This document shows positions 38,110 through 47,342 of a stretch of 64,000 nucleotides of DNA, one piece after another (position 1 is the first letter of the stretch; each line of letters begins with the position of its first letter). The position numbers and the translations under genes are program-made. The stretch is from the NCBI GenBank assembly GCA_004794785.1, contig SJOL01001452.1, positions 310,001 to 374,000 of the forward strand, read 5' to 3'. Below the pieces are notes generated by a model. That model did not search any database. It was not told the origin of the DNA and was given only the letters and a program-made list of their open reading frames with translations. The stretch is from Opisthorchis felineus (lineage: Eukaryota; Platyhelminthes; Trematoda; Opisthorchiida; Opisthorchiidae).

Positions 38110-38640
38110 ATAGTAATAATCTGTGAGCTGTGATATAATTGTCTTTACCATAAGTGAGAGAAAACAGAGTAAGTGACCGACAGATTTCCTGCGCCTACCT
38201 ATAGAGGTGACCTAGCCCCCAACGAATCCTGACGGACGAGCGCGATTCGGATGACAATTCAATCATCATCATCGCATTCAGCCGTAAACCGCATGTACGT
38301 TGTACGGTGGCTATAGCGGCCACAGCCTCGTTCGCAGATGATGTGGGAAGAGAGGAATCGATAGCTACACGTTGGAGGCGGTAGCTGATATAATTGACAC
38401 GTGAATCCTGGAGAGATTGTGAAGCTTTCCTGTGGATATTGGGAATAAAAGCTATGCACTGAAGGCGATAGCTTGGATGCGTTCGCGCCGCCAAGTGCAT
38501 GACTGGGCCTTATCTGTCAATGTCTCTATCGGCTGATGTGTCATGTCTCAGGGTCCCGATATGGAGGGAAGGCAAGGCAGAGCACGTGACCAAGCAAGTG
38601 CAACGTTTGAATTCTGATGAGCTCGCCTATCTTGGGTATG
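38110..38640 (-). repeat. Candidate 3' LTR of the gypsy relic
   Basis: The region right after the pol tail differs in base composition from its surroundings and stays open in two minus-strand frames (38500-38195 and 38459-38259), which is common for LTRs with few stops. Its distal part shares a TCTCTCACTT core with sequence just beyond the candidate primer-binding site near 42.54 kb, as expected for paired LTR ends. I could not define TG...CA termini or a target duplication. Confidence 0.33.
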
Positions 38641-38659
38641 TTATTTGCTTTGATTCAAG

Positions 38660-38877
38660 AGAGTCGAAGTAAGCGGGTTTTAAACGATTAATATAAATGG
38701 TGTCCTGCTTATCATGTAACTGAGCAGAAAAAATTTGTCATTCCGCAAAAGAACGCGGAAAGTACCGGTATATGGAGGTTGTAGGGGTGGTTTAACACGA
38801 GCAGAACAAACGAAAACATGAGAACAGGTAGATAGGTCTGGAAGAACATAAAATGATTTGTTTTGTATTGGAGGCAT
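38660..38877 (-). pseudogene. Gypsy pol C-terminal tail
   Basis: The minus-strand frame 38877-38680 contains VKPPLQPPYTGTFRVL and then RNDKFFLL, the short beta-rich domain that follows gypsy integrase. After a frameshift it ends with INRLKPAYFDS near 38.68-38.66 kb, matching the usual RLKPA ending of such polyproteins. No chromodomain is evident. Confidence 0.75.
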
Positions 38878-38933
38878 GTGGGACGTGCGTTTTTACTTGA
38901 GTAACATAAGTAGTTGAATTCGGGATAGTTTGA

Positions 38934-39854
38934 CTATCCGAGCAAAAAAAATTGACCCGGTATTCGTAATGTTGTGCCGTAAACCAGTTCTGCTGGCGAA
39001 CAGTTCAAAGATGAACGTAGCATAGTGCTTAAATGTAGCAATATCAGTGGTAGTTGATCGGGCCAATTATGTGAACTGTTTTGTGCTTGCAAAGCGGTCT
39101 TCAGATGTCGGTGCAATCGTTCAACAAGACCGTTTGCTTGAGGATGATAGGCAGTGGTGTGAATGCGTTTGCATCCGAGTAATTCGGTGAGACGCTGGAA
39201 TAGTTGTGATTGGAATCCCGATCCGCGGTCTGTGGTTATAAAGGAAGGGACCCCGAAATTGGCAATCCAACCACTTATGAACGCTCGAGCGATAGTCTTG
39301 GAAGAAATATCGAGAATGGGGATAGCCAGAGGCCACCATGTAAAACGATCGATACATGTGAGAAGGTAGGAAAAACCGTTAGATATCGGCAGCGGGCCGA
39401 CTATGTCTAGGTGAACATGGTTGAAACGGCAGTCTGGTTGGGAGAAAGTGCCAAAGGGTGAGTGCGTATGCCAGATAGTTTTAGAACGTTGACATCCGAG
39501 GTACGTTTTTGCTCAAGCACGGATGTCTTTGTTCATTTCTGGCCGTACAAAACGTTCGGAAATGAGTTTAACAGTTGAACGTATTCCGGGATGTGAGACA
39601 TTATGTAAAGCTTCAAATACTTGGCGTTGCATCGAAAGCGGGACAACTGGTCTTGGGTATGGAGTTGAGAAATCGCAGTCGATTGTGTCAGGTGCAATTT
39701 GTAGTGGCACCGATTTGACGAGTAATGAAAACGGTTTGCCGCTTGACGGCGAAATAATGGGCTGGTCTCCTTGTAGCTGAGCCATGCGTTGCAAATCGAT
39801 CGTTGGCGTTGAGTGGAGGGAGTCAACTGCCGAACGAGACAACTTGTCTGTCAC
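38934..39854 (-). pseudogene. Gypsy integrase remnant, DDE triad readable
   Basis: The frame opens at 39854 and carries the H-x3-H part of the zinc domain (ALHNVSHPG). It then meets a TGA and a Tyr in place of the first Cys of the C-x2-C pair (TYLGCQRSK). The catalytic core is readable: D in VHLDIVGPLP (about 39.41 kb), D in ITTDRGSGFQSQ (about 39.23 kb) and E in NGLVERLHRHLK (about 39.12 kb). Frames are broken at the TGA near 39.51 kb and elsewhere. Integrase inserts element DNA into the host; this copy has a damaged zinc site. Confidence 0.87.
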
Positions 39855-39967
39855 GGTATTGAGGTGCCTCGAGATATGACGAATGTCGTTGGTGAACTGC
39901 GAAATATAGTCTAGGTGACGTATTTAGAGAGGAGAATATCTGCCGGTCTTTGCCTGTAGTGCAAACG

Positions 39968-40381
39968 TTAATGGCTTATGATCTGTGAAGACACAAAATT
40001 GTCTGCCTTCAAGAAAATGGCGAAAATGCCGAATCGAAGAATAAATGGCGAGTAACTCTCTACCGAAGGTGCTGTTTCTGTCGGCGTGAGTTTCTTGTGA
40101 AAGAAACCTAGTGGTTGTATTTCACCATGAACCGACTGTTGCAGGACTGCGCCTGTGGCGATGGTTGACGCATCGACAGAAGGCGATAAATGGGCGTCAG
40201 GTTGTGGATGAAATAACTTTAAAGAATCAATCAGTAAAGCTTTAACTTGTTCAAAAGCTCGCTTAACAGAGTCATCCATATTCAGCTGTTTAGGAGGATT
40301 GCCAGCTAAGAGGTTTGTAAAGGGTGTCAAATATTTTGCAGCGCCCGGAATAAAACGGCGATAAAAATTAATCATCCCCAA
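39968..40381 (-). pseudogene. Gypsy RT connection and RNase H remnant
   Basis: A continuous frame of 137 codons begins GMINFYRRFIPGAA, the usual gypsy segment after the RT palm, then runs into the RNase H strand with SVDASTIATGAVLQQ and the FFHKKLTPTE block. The end is altered: the expected E-LLAIY helix reads as SYSPFILRFGIFAIF. A one-base frameshift near 40380 separates it from the RT frame. Confidence 0.85.
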
Positions 40382-41064
40382 AAACGTTTAAATTGTTTAA
40401 CAGAGGTAGGGTGAGGGAAATTGCAAATGGCATCCAGTTTGTGAAGGACCGGTAAAATTCCCGTTCGGTCAAAGGTATGTCGGAGAAAAGTCAATGAAGA
40501 AGATGCAAAAACACATTTCTGAGCATTAATTACTACGCCATGTTCGGATAAACGAGTAAACAAGGTACGCAAATGTTCTAAATGCTGTTCAGGTGTGGGG
40601 ATAGCAACCAAGATATCGTCGAGATAAGCAAAAACGAAGGGAATTCCATTTAGCCCCAAGTCAGTAAAACGTTGCAATGTTTGTGTGCATTACGGAGGCC
40701 GCAAGGCATGCGAAAAATTCAAACAACCCAAAAGGTGTGTGATAGCAATTTTAGGAATATCTCCGGGATGTATAGGGATATGATGATAAGCACGGCGAAT
40801 GTCAATGTGGAAAAAACGGTTCATCCGTGCAATGTGGAAGAAAAATCATGAAGGTGTGGGATGGGGTAACGGTCAGGTACGGCGACGTTGTTGTGTTCTC
40901 GGTAGTCTCCGCAAGGACGCCAGTCCGATGACCTTTACTTTGGTACCATACGTAGGGGTGTAGTCCACATACTCTGAGAAGGTTGGATGATACCCAGTTG
41001 AAGCATGTGTTGAAATTAGTCTATGGCTAACTGTAATTTCTCTGGAGCCAAACAACGTGGACAT
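40372..41064 (-). pseudogene. Gypsy reverse transcriptase remnant
   Basis: Palm-domain pieces lie in shifting frames between about 41.06 and 40.37 kb. The last continuous frame (40677-40372) holds FAYLDDILVA, with the Y-L-D-D catalytic box at about 40626-40615 intact. It is followed by an EHLRTLF.RL segment typical of the gypsy thumb. Upstream, the fingers region is split by at least two frameshifts and several stops. The catalytic aspartates survive, but the frame does not. Confidence 0.85.
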
Positions 41065-41143
41065 GTAAAAACAGGAGGACCACGCGTATGAATGTGATGA
41101 ACAACGTAGTGGTTTGGTTAGGGCTGATGGAAATTTGGTTTAG

Positions 41144-41545
41144 TCAAGTCTGGAAAATGATGTAGTAGTGCGTGATAAGGTGAATCGCCGCTTTAAAACC
41201 TGTGATTGGATAGATGGAGGGCAGAACGATAGAGCGTCCTTTCGTAGACAGTTGAGTATTTGCGTCAATATGACGTTGTTGCCTCAGGTCTACTAAAAGG
41301 TTGAAATGAGTGAGAAAATCCGTGCCGTTAATGGAAGGCTGGGTGTCAGCAATTACGAAGATCCATGGGAAGTCGCGGCGTAACCCAAGATTTAGTCGTA
41401 GACTGCGCTGTCCGTAAGTTTTAGTGGGAGAACCATTCCCGGCGGTCACTGTAAAAGAAGAGGGGATAGGTTTGCAGGGAACGGCATTTACAGGGATAAT
41501 GCTGATGTCCGCTCAAGTATCCAGCAGAAAACTGAGGCCGGAGGA
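41144..41545 (-). pseudogene. Gypsy protease remnant with stop in the active site
   Basis: The minus-strand frame reads FLLDT, stop, ADISIIP around 41540-41497, where an aspartic protease should have D-T-G-A. The Gly codon has become TGA. The fold continues downstream (ITAGNGS-like flap region, then a WIFVIAD strand and NGTDFL, 41449-41144). This enzyme would normally cut the polyprotein. Here the nonsense change falls inside the catalytic motif. Confidence 0.75.
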
Positions 41546-41659
41546 CTTGTCGACGATCATAAGGCGGCGAGTTATATGAGCAGGGTTTAGAACTTTACTC
41601 ACCTCTATAGTTCGGCGCGTTGGTTTCCCGGTTGAGATTTAACTGCGGATGGTGACACC

Positions 41660-42420
41660 CGAAATGAACAAGCTGTTGTGCATTTTCGAGCAGCTCGGCC
41701 GAATTGGGTATGGTACCAACAGTACCCTGAAGAACGCGATACGGAAGTAGAACGTTGGCGTCTCTGCTGATGCGGGGGCGTAAACCGACGACGTGGGGTA
41801 CGATCGAAAGTAATAGCCGGTATTTGCTTAGCCAGTTAGTCGATACGGGCGTGAAGTGACGGAATATCGGTGGACGCGTCGAGAGAATTAAGATGGGGTG
41901 AGTAAGGTTGAATTTCTAGGATTCTGTCCGCTATGTTGGCGAGCTGCTTCAATGGGACTATGTCGGTATCTGGTGCCAGGACTGATTGTACGTGTGTTGG
42001 CAAAAGTTTAAGGAAAAGTTGCTTGAATATGGCGTCGTCTATTTTTCGGTCACCCAGTATGATATAAAGTCGTCGCAAAAATTGTGGTGGTGTGCAGCCA
42101 GCTAATATTTCGCCACTAATTACTTGTTCGAGGCGTTTATGCTCGTATAATGATGTCTGGGTGATAATTGCTTTCCGAAGCTGTGTATAGGGTTTAGTAT
42201 CATCTGGATTTAGCAAAACTTCGGGGCAAATCCGCTGCTAATTCAGGTGGGAGCACTGTTAGTACATGATAAAGCATGGTATGCCCTTGGGTGATACCGC
42301 GAAGAGTGAATTGTGCTTGGGCCTGGGTGAACCAGATGCATGGGTCGTGATGTCAAAACGGTGGGAGATGAACGGATTCACCATTAATGTTGGGTTGAGT
42401 TAATAGAATATTTGATGACT
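41660..42420 (-). pseudogene. Gypsy gag remnant with CHCC zinc box
   Basis: The structural (gag) region starts near 42.42 kb with a PPF...WF.QAQAQFTLRG segment typical of gypsy gag. A frameshift near 42.22 kb leads into a continuous frame, 42216-41836, containing EQVISGEILAGCTPPQFLRR. After a stop, a basic stretch leads to the zinc box at about 41722-41664 (CWYH, then nine residues, C, three residues, C). Gag binds the element's RNA and forms particles. The breaks make this copy non-functional. Confidence 0.82.
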
Positions 42421-42507
42421 GAGCAGTAGGTGTGTCAGATATGAGTAGAAATATAGATATATGCAGGTCCGAACGAAAAAAATGTTAGGGTTTAAGTGAG
42501 TGCACAA

Positions 42508-42525
42508 ATGCCTGGCTCACCAATT
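42508..42525 (-). other. Possible primer-binding-site remnant of gypsy element
   Basis: On the minus strand this reads AATTGGTGAGCCAGG, close to the TGGTGACCCC-type site complementary to the 3' end of tRNA-Trp that CsRn1-clade elements are known to use. It sits just before gag, where a primer-binding site belongs, but several bases differ. Inference only. Confidence 0.35.
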
Positions 42526-42604
42526 TATTAGTGCTTTAGTAATGAAACGTTGAGCTCGAATATCAAAAGTGAGAGAGTAATAAAGGTTGAGTATTACGTT
42601 TAAA

Positions 42605-42972
42605 TCGATTACAAGAGGCTCACCAGCGGTGTACATCTCACTTAACTCATAGAGTTTTGAACCCGTAACCTTCCCTTCAGTGGTTGCACACTTAACCGTT
42701 TGGCCAAGAACGGTTGATCAGCTCTCACTTAGACAAAACAAATGGCCACTCATCCTTTATTCACGGAAACCACATCACGTGGTCATGTAGTGACTGGCTG
42801 CTCGTGTGAGAGCTAATCACAGTCGTGACCAGATGGTTAAGTCTTCAAGCAGTGCCCGTAATTTCACGAATTCGATAAAGAGTTTCACGAGATGTGCGTT
42901 ACTGATGATTCCCAGTAGGGATGAAACAGTTGTACAGTGCTTGTTAGCCTTTCAGCATGAAAGCCCAGACTG
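42605..42972. repeat. Composite repeat A, second copy: two head-to-head tRNA-like SINE arms
   Basis: The left arm reads on the minus strand: A-box-like TTGGCCAAACGGTTAAG (42707-42691), then B-box-like GGGTTCAAAAC (42664-42654). The right arm reads on the plus strand: GACCAGATGGTTAAGTC (42826-42842), GAATTCGATAAAG, then AGGGATGAAACAGTTGTAC (about 42918-42936) matching the tail of the 24.6-kb copy. The spacer of about 110 bases (CACTTAGACA, CTCATCCTTTATTCACG, TGACTGGCTGCTCG) matches the spacer of the first copy in the same orientation. Confidence 0.68.
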
Positions 42973-43711
42973 GTCAAACCAAAAAGAGTTCGTTTTATTT
43001 TGACAGAAACTTTGGTTATTTATTTCGCATTCTCTTTCACGATGCACCTATAACTCTGTCGAATGGTTTGACTACACGATATGATGGAAAACCCGGATGT
43101 ACTCACTACTACGTGAATGCGCTGTGTTGTGATTACCAGGGTCCGTAGTTTGTATGATAACTTTCGGCTAATTCTAATACTTAACACCAAACTGGCAAGG
43201 CGGAGTTTTTTGTTAACATTGCCGACCGTTTGACTCGTAGCATATCAAATTTCGGGATACCACCAAGGTGTGCAAAATTAGCCTGGTAACCACAAACCCA
43301 TAGAAAGATGGTCCGCGCACACATCATCGTAGGGATTCGTGTTTCATTGTTGACAGATTCTTTTTCCAAACGACGGCATAACGAAAACACTCAAAAGGCA
43401 GTCTAAGATCTAAAATGTTCGTGATAAAATTATCTTCAGTTGTTTCCTCATCGTTAATGCTTCAAAATCTATGAAGGCGAAGACCTGAAGGTTTTTACTT
43501 GTTTTGTTAGTTTATTCTGAGAATTAAATTTGTGGAAACGAAAATAACGCCTTTTACCTTTGTAGCAAATAGTCATCTTATCTAATTTCTCATGAAAAAG
43601 TCTAAGTTATTAGTACAAGGTTCTCATGATCCGAGCTGATCTTTGCAACAGCTGTTCTTTACATTAGGATCAAAGATTATTTTCCGATTTATTTTGTTAC
43701 CCACCTTGCAG

Positions 43712-43795
43712 GTAATTGTAATGGACTCAGATATGCTGTTTAACCACAACGTTCTGGAGCTTTGGGAATCATTATACCGTTTCAATTCAACGCAA
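43712..43795 (+). CDS. LARGE1: Exon 4, LARGE-like GT8: DxD metal-binding strand
   Basis: Twenty-eight codons between the acceptor CACCTTGCAG (AG at 43710-43711) and donor GTAAGT at 43796, phase 0 at both ends. It encodes VIVMDSDMLF followed by a helix with ELWESLYRF. The DSD triplet (residues 210-212 of the joined protein) is the DxD motif that binds Mn2+ and the nucleotide sugar in retaining GT-A enzymes. The pattern V-I-V-x-D-x-D followed by ELW is typical of LARGE N-terminal domains. The exon ends in FNSTQ, which also occurs in GXYLT enzymes, so subfamily assignment relies on the neighbouring exons. Confidence 0.86.
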
Positions 43796-43839
43796 GTAAG
43801 TTTTGTGTGCTTGGAAAGTAAGATAAGCCTAAGCCCATT

Positions 43840-43840
43840 C

Positions 43841-43871
<31 letters not shown>

Positions 43872-43877
43872 TATATA
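43840..43877. repeat. TA microsatellite close to exon 4 donor
   Basis: Alternating TA with a single C interruption, starting 45 bases after the exon 4 donor inside the shortest intron. Confidence 0.97.
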
Positions 43878-44358
43878 CGGTGTATGTTTGGTCCAGAAGG
43901 ATCATCGTGCCACCTGTAAAGCAGTGTAACCTGACGACGAAAGGATTGCATCCATATGCAGGCCTCTAATTTTACCAGGTTTTTAGAATCACTGGATTCA
44001 ATGGATCACCTACAATTCTTTGAATGCTTTTTTAGTCTTCCATGCGACTCTTGAGAAATTCTGCTTGACCCATTTAAGTCGTCACTATAAATGACTTTTG
44101 GCTGAGTGATGTATTGTCGGGTCAAACCTATCCTGCACCGGTATTTGTCATATCTGCAACCAGTTGATATTGAACGCAAAAGTTCGCATTTTTACTGATC
44201 GTTTGTACTTGTTTTCTTTTGCGATTTTCACTGTAATCACTGTGGCCAAAAACTTATTTCAGTCGTCCCAAACCTCCATCGTTAGTTAACTTCCTCTTTA
44301 CCACGTGTTCGCTCATTTATTAAATCACAAGCAAAATGATCTAACCTATTTTCATTAG

Positions 44359-44430
44359 GCAATCGGCTTATCATGGACATTAAAGGCTCCACTACCTGGT
44401 TGTCAGTATTTCCGATACAAGCCAATAACT
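44359..44430 (+). CDS. LARGE1: Probable exon 5, LARGE-like GT8: short divergent linker
   Basis: Twenty-four codons between acceptor TTTTCATTAG (AG at 44357-44358) and donor GTGAGT at 44431, phase 0 to phase 0, so it drops into the joined frame without a shift. It begins AIGL, matching the (V/A)LGL that follows the ELW helix in LARGE, and then diverges (TLKAPLPGCQYFRYKPIT). LARGE proteins have about twenty residues between that strand and the RGxN(T/S)G block, so the length fits. The call rests on position, phase and splice sites more than on residue identity. A different small exon elsewhere in the 14.9-kb intron that follows remains possible. Confidence 0.62.
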
Positions 44431-45737
44431 GTGAGTTGATACTTCCCATATACTTTCCAACAAATATATGTCAAATTTTAAGCGTAATAATTTCTACCAA
44501 AAGTATGTGTAAAGTAGATTTCAGCACGACTTATGTCCACTTTTTGTTAGCTTCTCATGAAATACTAGTTGTTACCCTCTACGTTTGCAAATTGTATTTT
44601 TATTAAGTCACATGTAGTGATACTCAGGAAAGTAGCAGTCTTTATTCTACACCCGATCAAAGACTTGCAAGGCACGCTGCACTTAGTACCCACATCCTTC
44701 GCTAAACGACTCCAATCTTTTGGTATCTGAGCATGCGTTAATTAGACTTCACCTTCCGATTGCTATCTAGATTGAAAGCTACTACAAAAGGGAATGAATA
44801 TGAAGTCTGTATGCTGAACCCAGCAATTCCGGAAATTATGTCGGGCTAATTAACTCACAACGAAATTTGATGGAGCTTTCTGAACGCCAGAGTAGCCCAT
44901 AGAGGCCACCAGAGTTACACCCTTCTACCAAGGTCAACCTTTAATGGGCTAGATAAATCCGCAGGTTTTTAGAAGGTAACGCGCTTTTTCCAGGTCATTT
45001 TGCTTGAACAGGTGAACTGCTGACTGTATGGTCTTTGTTGCTTGACTGTCGATGGCGAGTGATAAAGAATCAAGATTTGGTGCATTCCCATCAACTTACG
45101 ATATGCCGGTGTTGTGCCTATCTACCCAAAATTGCAGTGCGTGGTACTCTTTAGGCAAGGCAGCTAGTAGACACGTTTCATGGAATTGAAAACTTCATGT
45201 ACCTTGCTCATGAGAACCACGAACGCAGGAAATAGACGAAGGTATTTTTGCTATGCACTTAGAGGTTGCCGTTTTCGTAAATGTTGGGCAACTTGGGAAA
45301 CATTTTTTGACAGGAACCGAATCATAAATTGCATCATACAGTCAAAATGATAGACTAATCGTATGGCGTGTTATTTGATATCTGATGGGCTCGCTCCCAC
45401 AAGTTGTGTGTTTAATCCTTGTGTTTTGCTTGCTTGATAGTAAATTTCTCATAGCAGAGAATTATGTAAAATTACCGTGAATTATCTGAAAGTGGAAGCA
45501 TATGGATACAGACGTAATTTTGAATCCCAGTTTTGCCACCTTCAAAACGGACTGTCTCTTCAAATGGGGTATCAGCAGATTGGCCTCTTTACAGCCGGGT
45601 AACGTTGTACAACTTACTGAACCTTGGTGGAAATCACCAGCACTGAGCATCGCATTAATTTCCAGCGATTCTGCCTCGCGAACTCTCACTCGGTAGTTCA
45701 AAGCCCACCATTTCGGCCACGGATCACTGATGCGCAG

Positions 45738-45825
45738 TGTGATCGACTGGTGTTCAGACGCTCTCACCCGGAAAGTATAGTTTTTAACTATTGGCCAAGA
45801 CTTCCCGGGTTCGAATCTCTTGAGA
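45738..45825 (+). repeat. tRNA-like unit with a strong B box
   Basis: GGGTTCGAATC (about 45807-45817) is an excellent Pol III B box. An A-box-like TGATCGACTGG lies at 45740-45750. No cloverleaf can be folded, so this is a SINE head or tRNA relic, not a tRNA gene. Confidence 0.4.
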
Positions 45826-46856
45826 TCTGTAAGATGCGCAACGCTGGTGATTCCAAACTAAATTGAAACAGTCATTTTTAACAGGGGCTGACATCACATA
45901 CAGGATCAAAACGCGACTAAATAAATAATAACTAAGTTAGACGGATTTGTCAGAATCTCCTTCTGGACTCTTCCAGTTGCCCCACCGTAGGACGCCAATT
46001 CGTACTGGAACGAGATCGTCACATCACTGCATAGAGCAGGGGATTTTGTCTGTGGCACAGTGCTGCCAAGCTCGCTCAAGCACTGGATATTAACCACAAT
46101 AATAGTACTGCTTGAATCTCTGCGCCAACCCTGCATAAAATTCAGCCCAAAGAATTATCAGACGTCCAGTGCAACTCAGCGAACGGGCCGACCATGAAGT
46201 TTGGTGGACACGAAAGGTCAAGAAAATGAAAGAGCAGTAGAAAGCCGGGAATGCCGAAGATTATTACAGATGATATGCGCTACCAGCTCACGGGAAACGT
46301 CAGTGATAGAAACCGTCACGGACCAAACTGGTGAGACCATTTTCGATAAAAAAGAAGGCCTCGATCACTGGACCGAGCACTTCGAGTAACAATTCTCATG
46401 GTCACCTGATAATCCTGGAACGGCGAATCTGGAACCTCTGCGACTTCGGATGTTCATGGCTGCATGTGTTCTCTCGAGCAAAACCGTGCTCTTGATCCGG
46501 ATGACCAATCAGACGCATTGTTTGAAGATGTAGGTGAAGTGCTCATTGAGCGCTCTTATGATCTATCAGTTTGCATCTGAGAAAAGGAGACTCTCACACA
46601 ACCGAAGAGAATTGGTGGTAGTGCCAATTTTAAAAACGGAGTCCGTAGTGCGTGGAGTAATCATAGGGGGTTCAGCCTGACCTCAGTCTCGACGAGACAC
46701 TTGACGTCAATTCTCTTCTGTCGCTTTGTGTTGGTCCGTGAAGCATTGGCTCGAGAGCAAGAAGCAAAATTCCGGCCTAGTGGGGTTTATACTGACCAAA
46801 CTGTAACACTCCATCATGTACTAGAACAGCGCCATACGTGTAAACGACATACAATT

Positions 46857-46949
46857 TTGGCGAAATACACTCATTTGCAAACCAGTTTGGTTTTGCGGGA
46901 GACTCACTTGGGACTCAGCTGAATATCTCGTTTATGATGTTATTCCTGG
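46857..46949 (+). repeat. Repeat B fragment inserted inside the LINE relic
   Basis: Starts GGCGAAATACACTCATTTGC and ends TCTCGTTTATGATGTTATTCC, matching the first 90 bases of the repeat B unit. It interrupts the LINE reading frame directly after the HTCKR.TI block and replaces the following motif A region. Confidence 0.78.
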
Positions 46950-47120
46950 ATTTCCAGACCGTGTTCGAATCACCTGACCGAGATGTTCTTTTAGCACACT
47001 TGATCAGCAAGGAATAACCCAGAAGTTTGTAAGTATAATTAATCCTTTGTGTTCTCAAAGTTTGGAACCCGTAAGAGCATATGGAGAGCTCTCGAGAAGA
47101 TTCCGCATATCATTTGATGT

Positions 47121-47342
47121 TTGAAAAGGGTAATCACTTTCTCTCCTTTCCTATATACTTTCGTGTCTGGCGAGAAAATGAGGCTAGTGGTGCAAAGTCT
47201 TCAAGGTACTGGTGTTCAAAGTGCTGCTGACGAAAGCCTTGCTGGTCTGAGATATGCAGACTACGTCGTGCTCGCTGTCGAAGATGACGAAAAGGCGAAG
47301 GTGTCTTTGAATGAGTTGACCAAACTCATCCCATTATTTTGA
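47121..47342 (+). pseudogene. LINE reverse transcriptase palm fragment, catalytic box mutated
   Basis: A 74-codon frame with the palm segment SPFLYTFV..EKM, then AADESLAGLRYADYVVL. LINE enzymes have Y-A-D-D in this box. Here the second Asp is Tyr (codons at 47253-47264), which would abolish metal binding. The following EDDEKAKVSLNELTKLIP helix is well kept. Confidence 0.82.

Larger units (their letters stand above)
38200..42525 (-). mobile_element. Decayed CsRn1-like Ty3/gypsy LTR retrotransposon (antisense in intron 3)
   Basis: Read on the minus strand, the whole gag-pol order of a gypsy-type element is present but broken: gag (42.4-41.65 kb), protease (about 41.54-41.15), reverse transcriptase (about 41.0-40.4), RNase H (about 40.38-39.97), integrase (about 39.85-38.93) and a C-terminal tail ending in RLKPA near 38.68 kb. 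No env-like frame is seen. The gag box is CWYH...C...C, spaced C-x2-H-x9-C-x3-C, the CHCC form known for the CsRn1 clade of trematodes and some insects. Many stops and frameshifts show that it cannot encode working proteins. The 5' LTR side appears replaced or overlapped by a SINE pair at 42.6 kb. The exact LTR boundaries cannot be set by eye. Confidence 0.88.
32202..43711 (+). other. Intron 3 (about 11.5 kb), rich in mobile elements
   Basis: Between exons 3 and 4. Before 36 kb I see only low-complexity and unassigned sequence. After that come the repeat-B cluster (36.1-36.9 kb), the antisense gypsy relic (38.2-42.5 kb) and a head-to-head SINE pair (42.6-43.0 kb). I found no other exon in it. 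Confidence 0.6.

Noticed and set aside
38195..38500. 101-codon minus-strand frame after the gypsy pol
   Set aside because: Lies beyond the RLKPA end of pol and is open in a second frame too; better explained as LTR sequence than as an extra protein.
45738..45825. tRNA gene
   Set aside because: B box is excellent, but no acceptor stem or anticodon arm can be formed and the A-to-B spacing is too long for an intronless tRNA.
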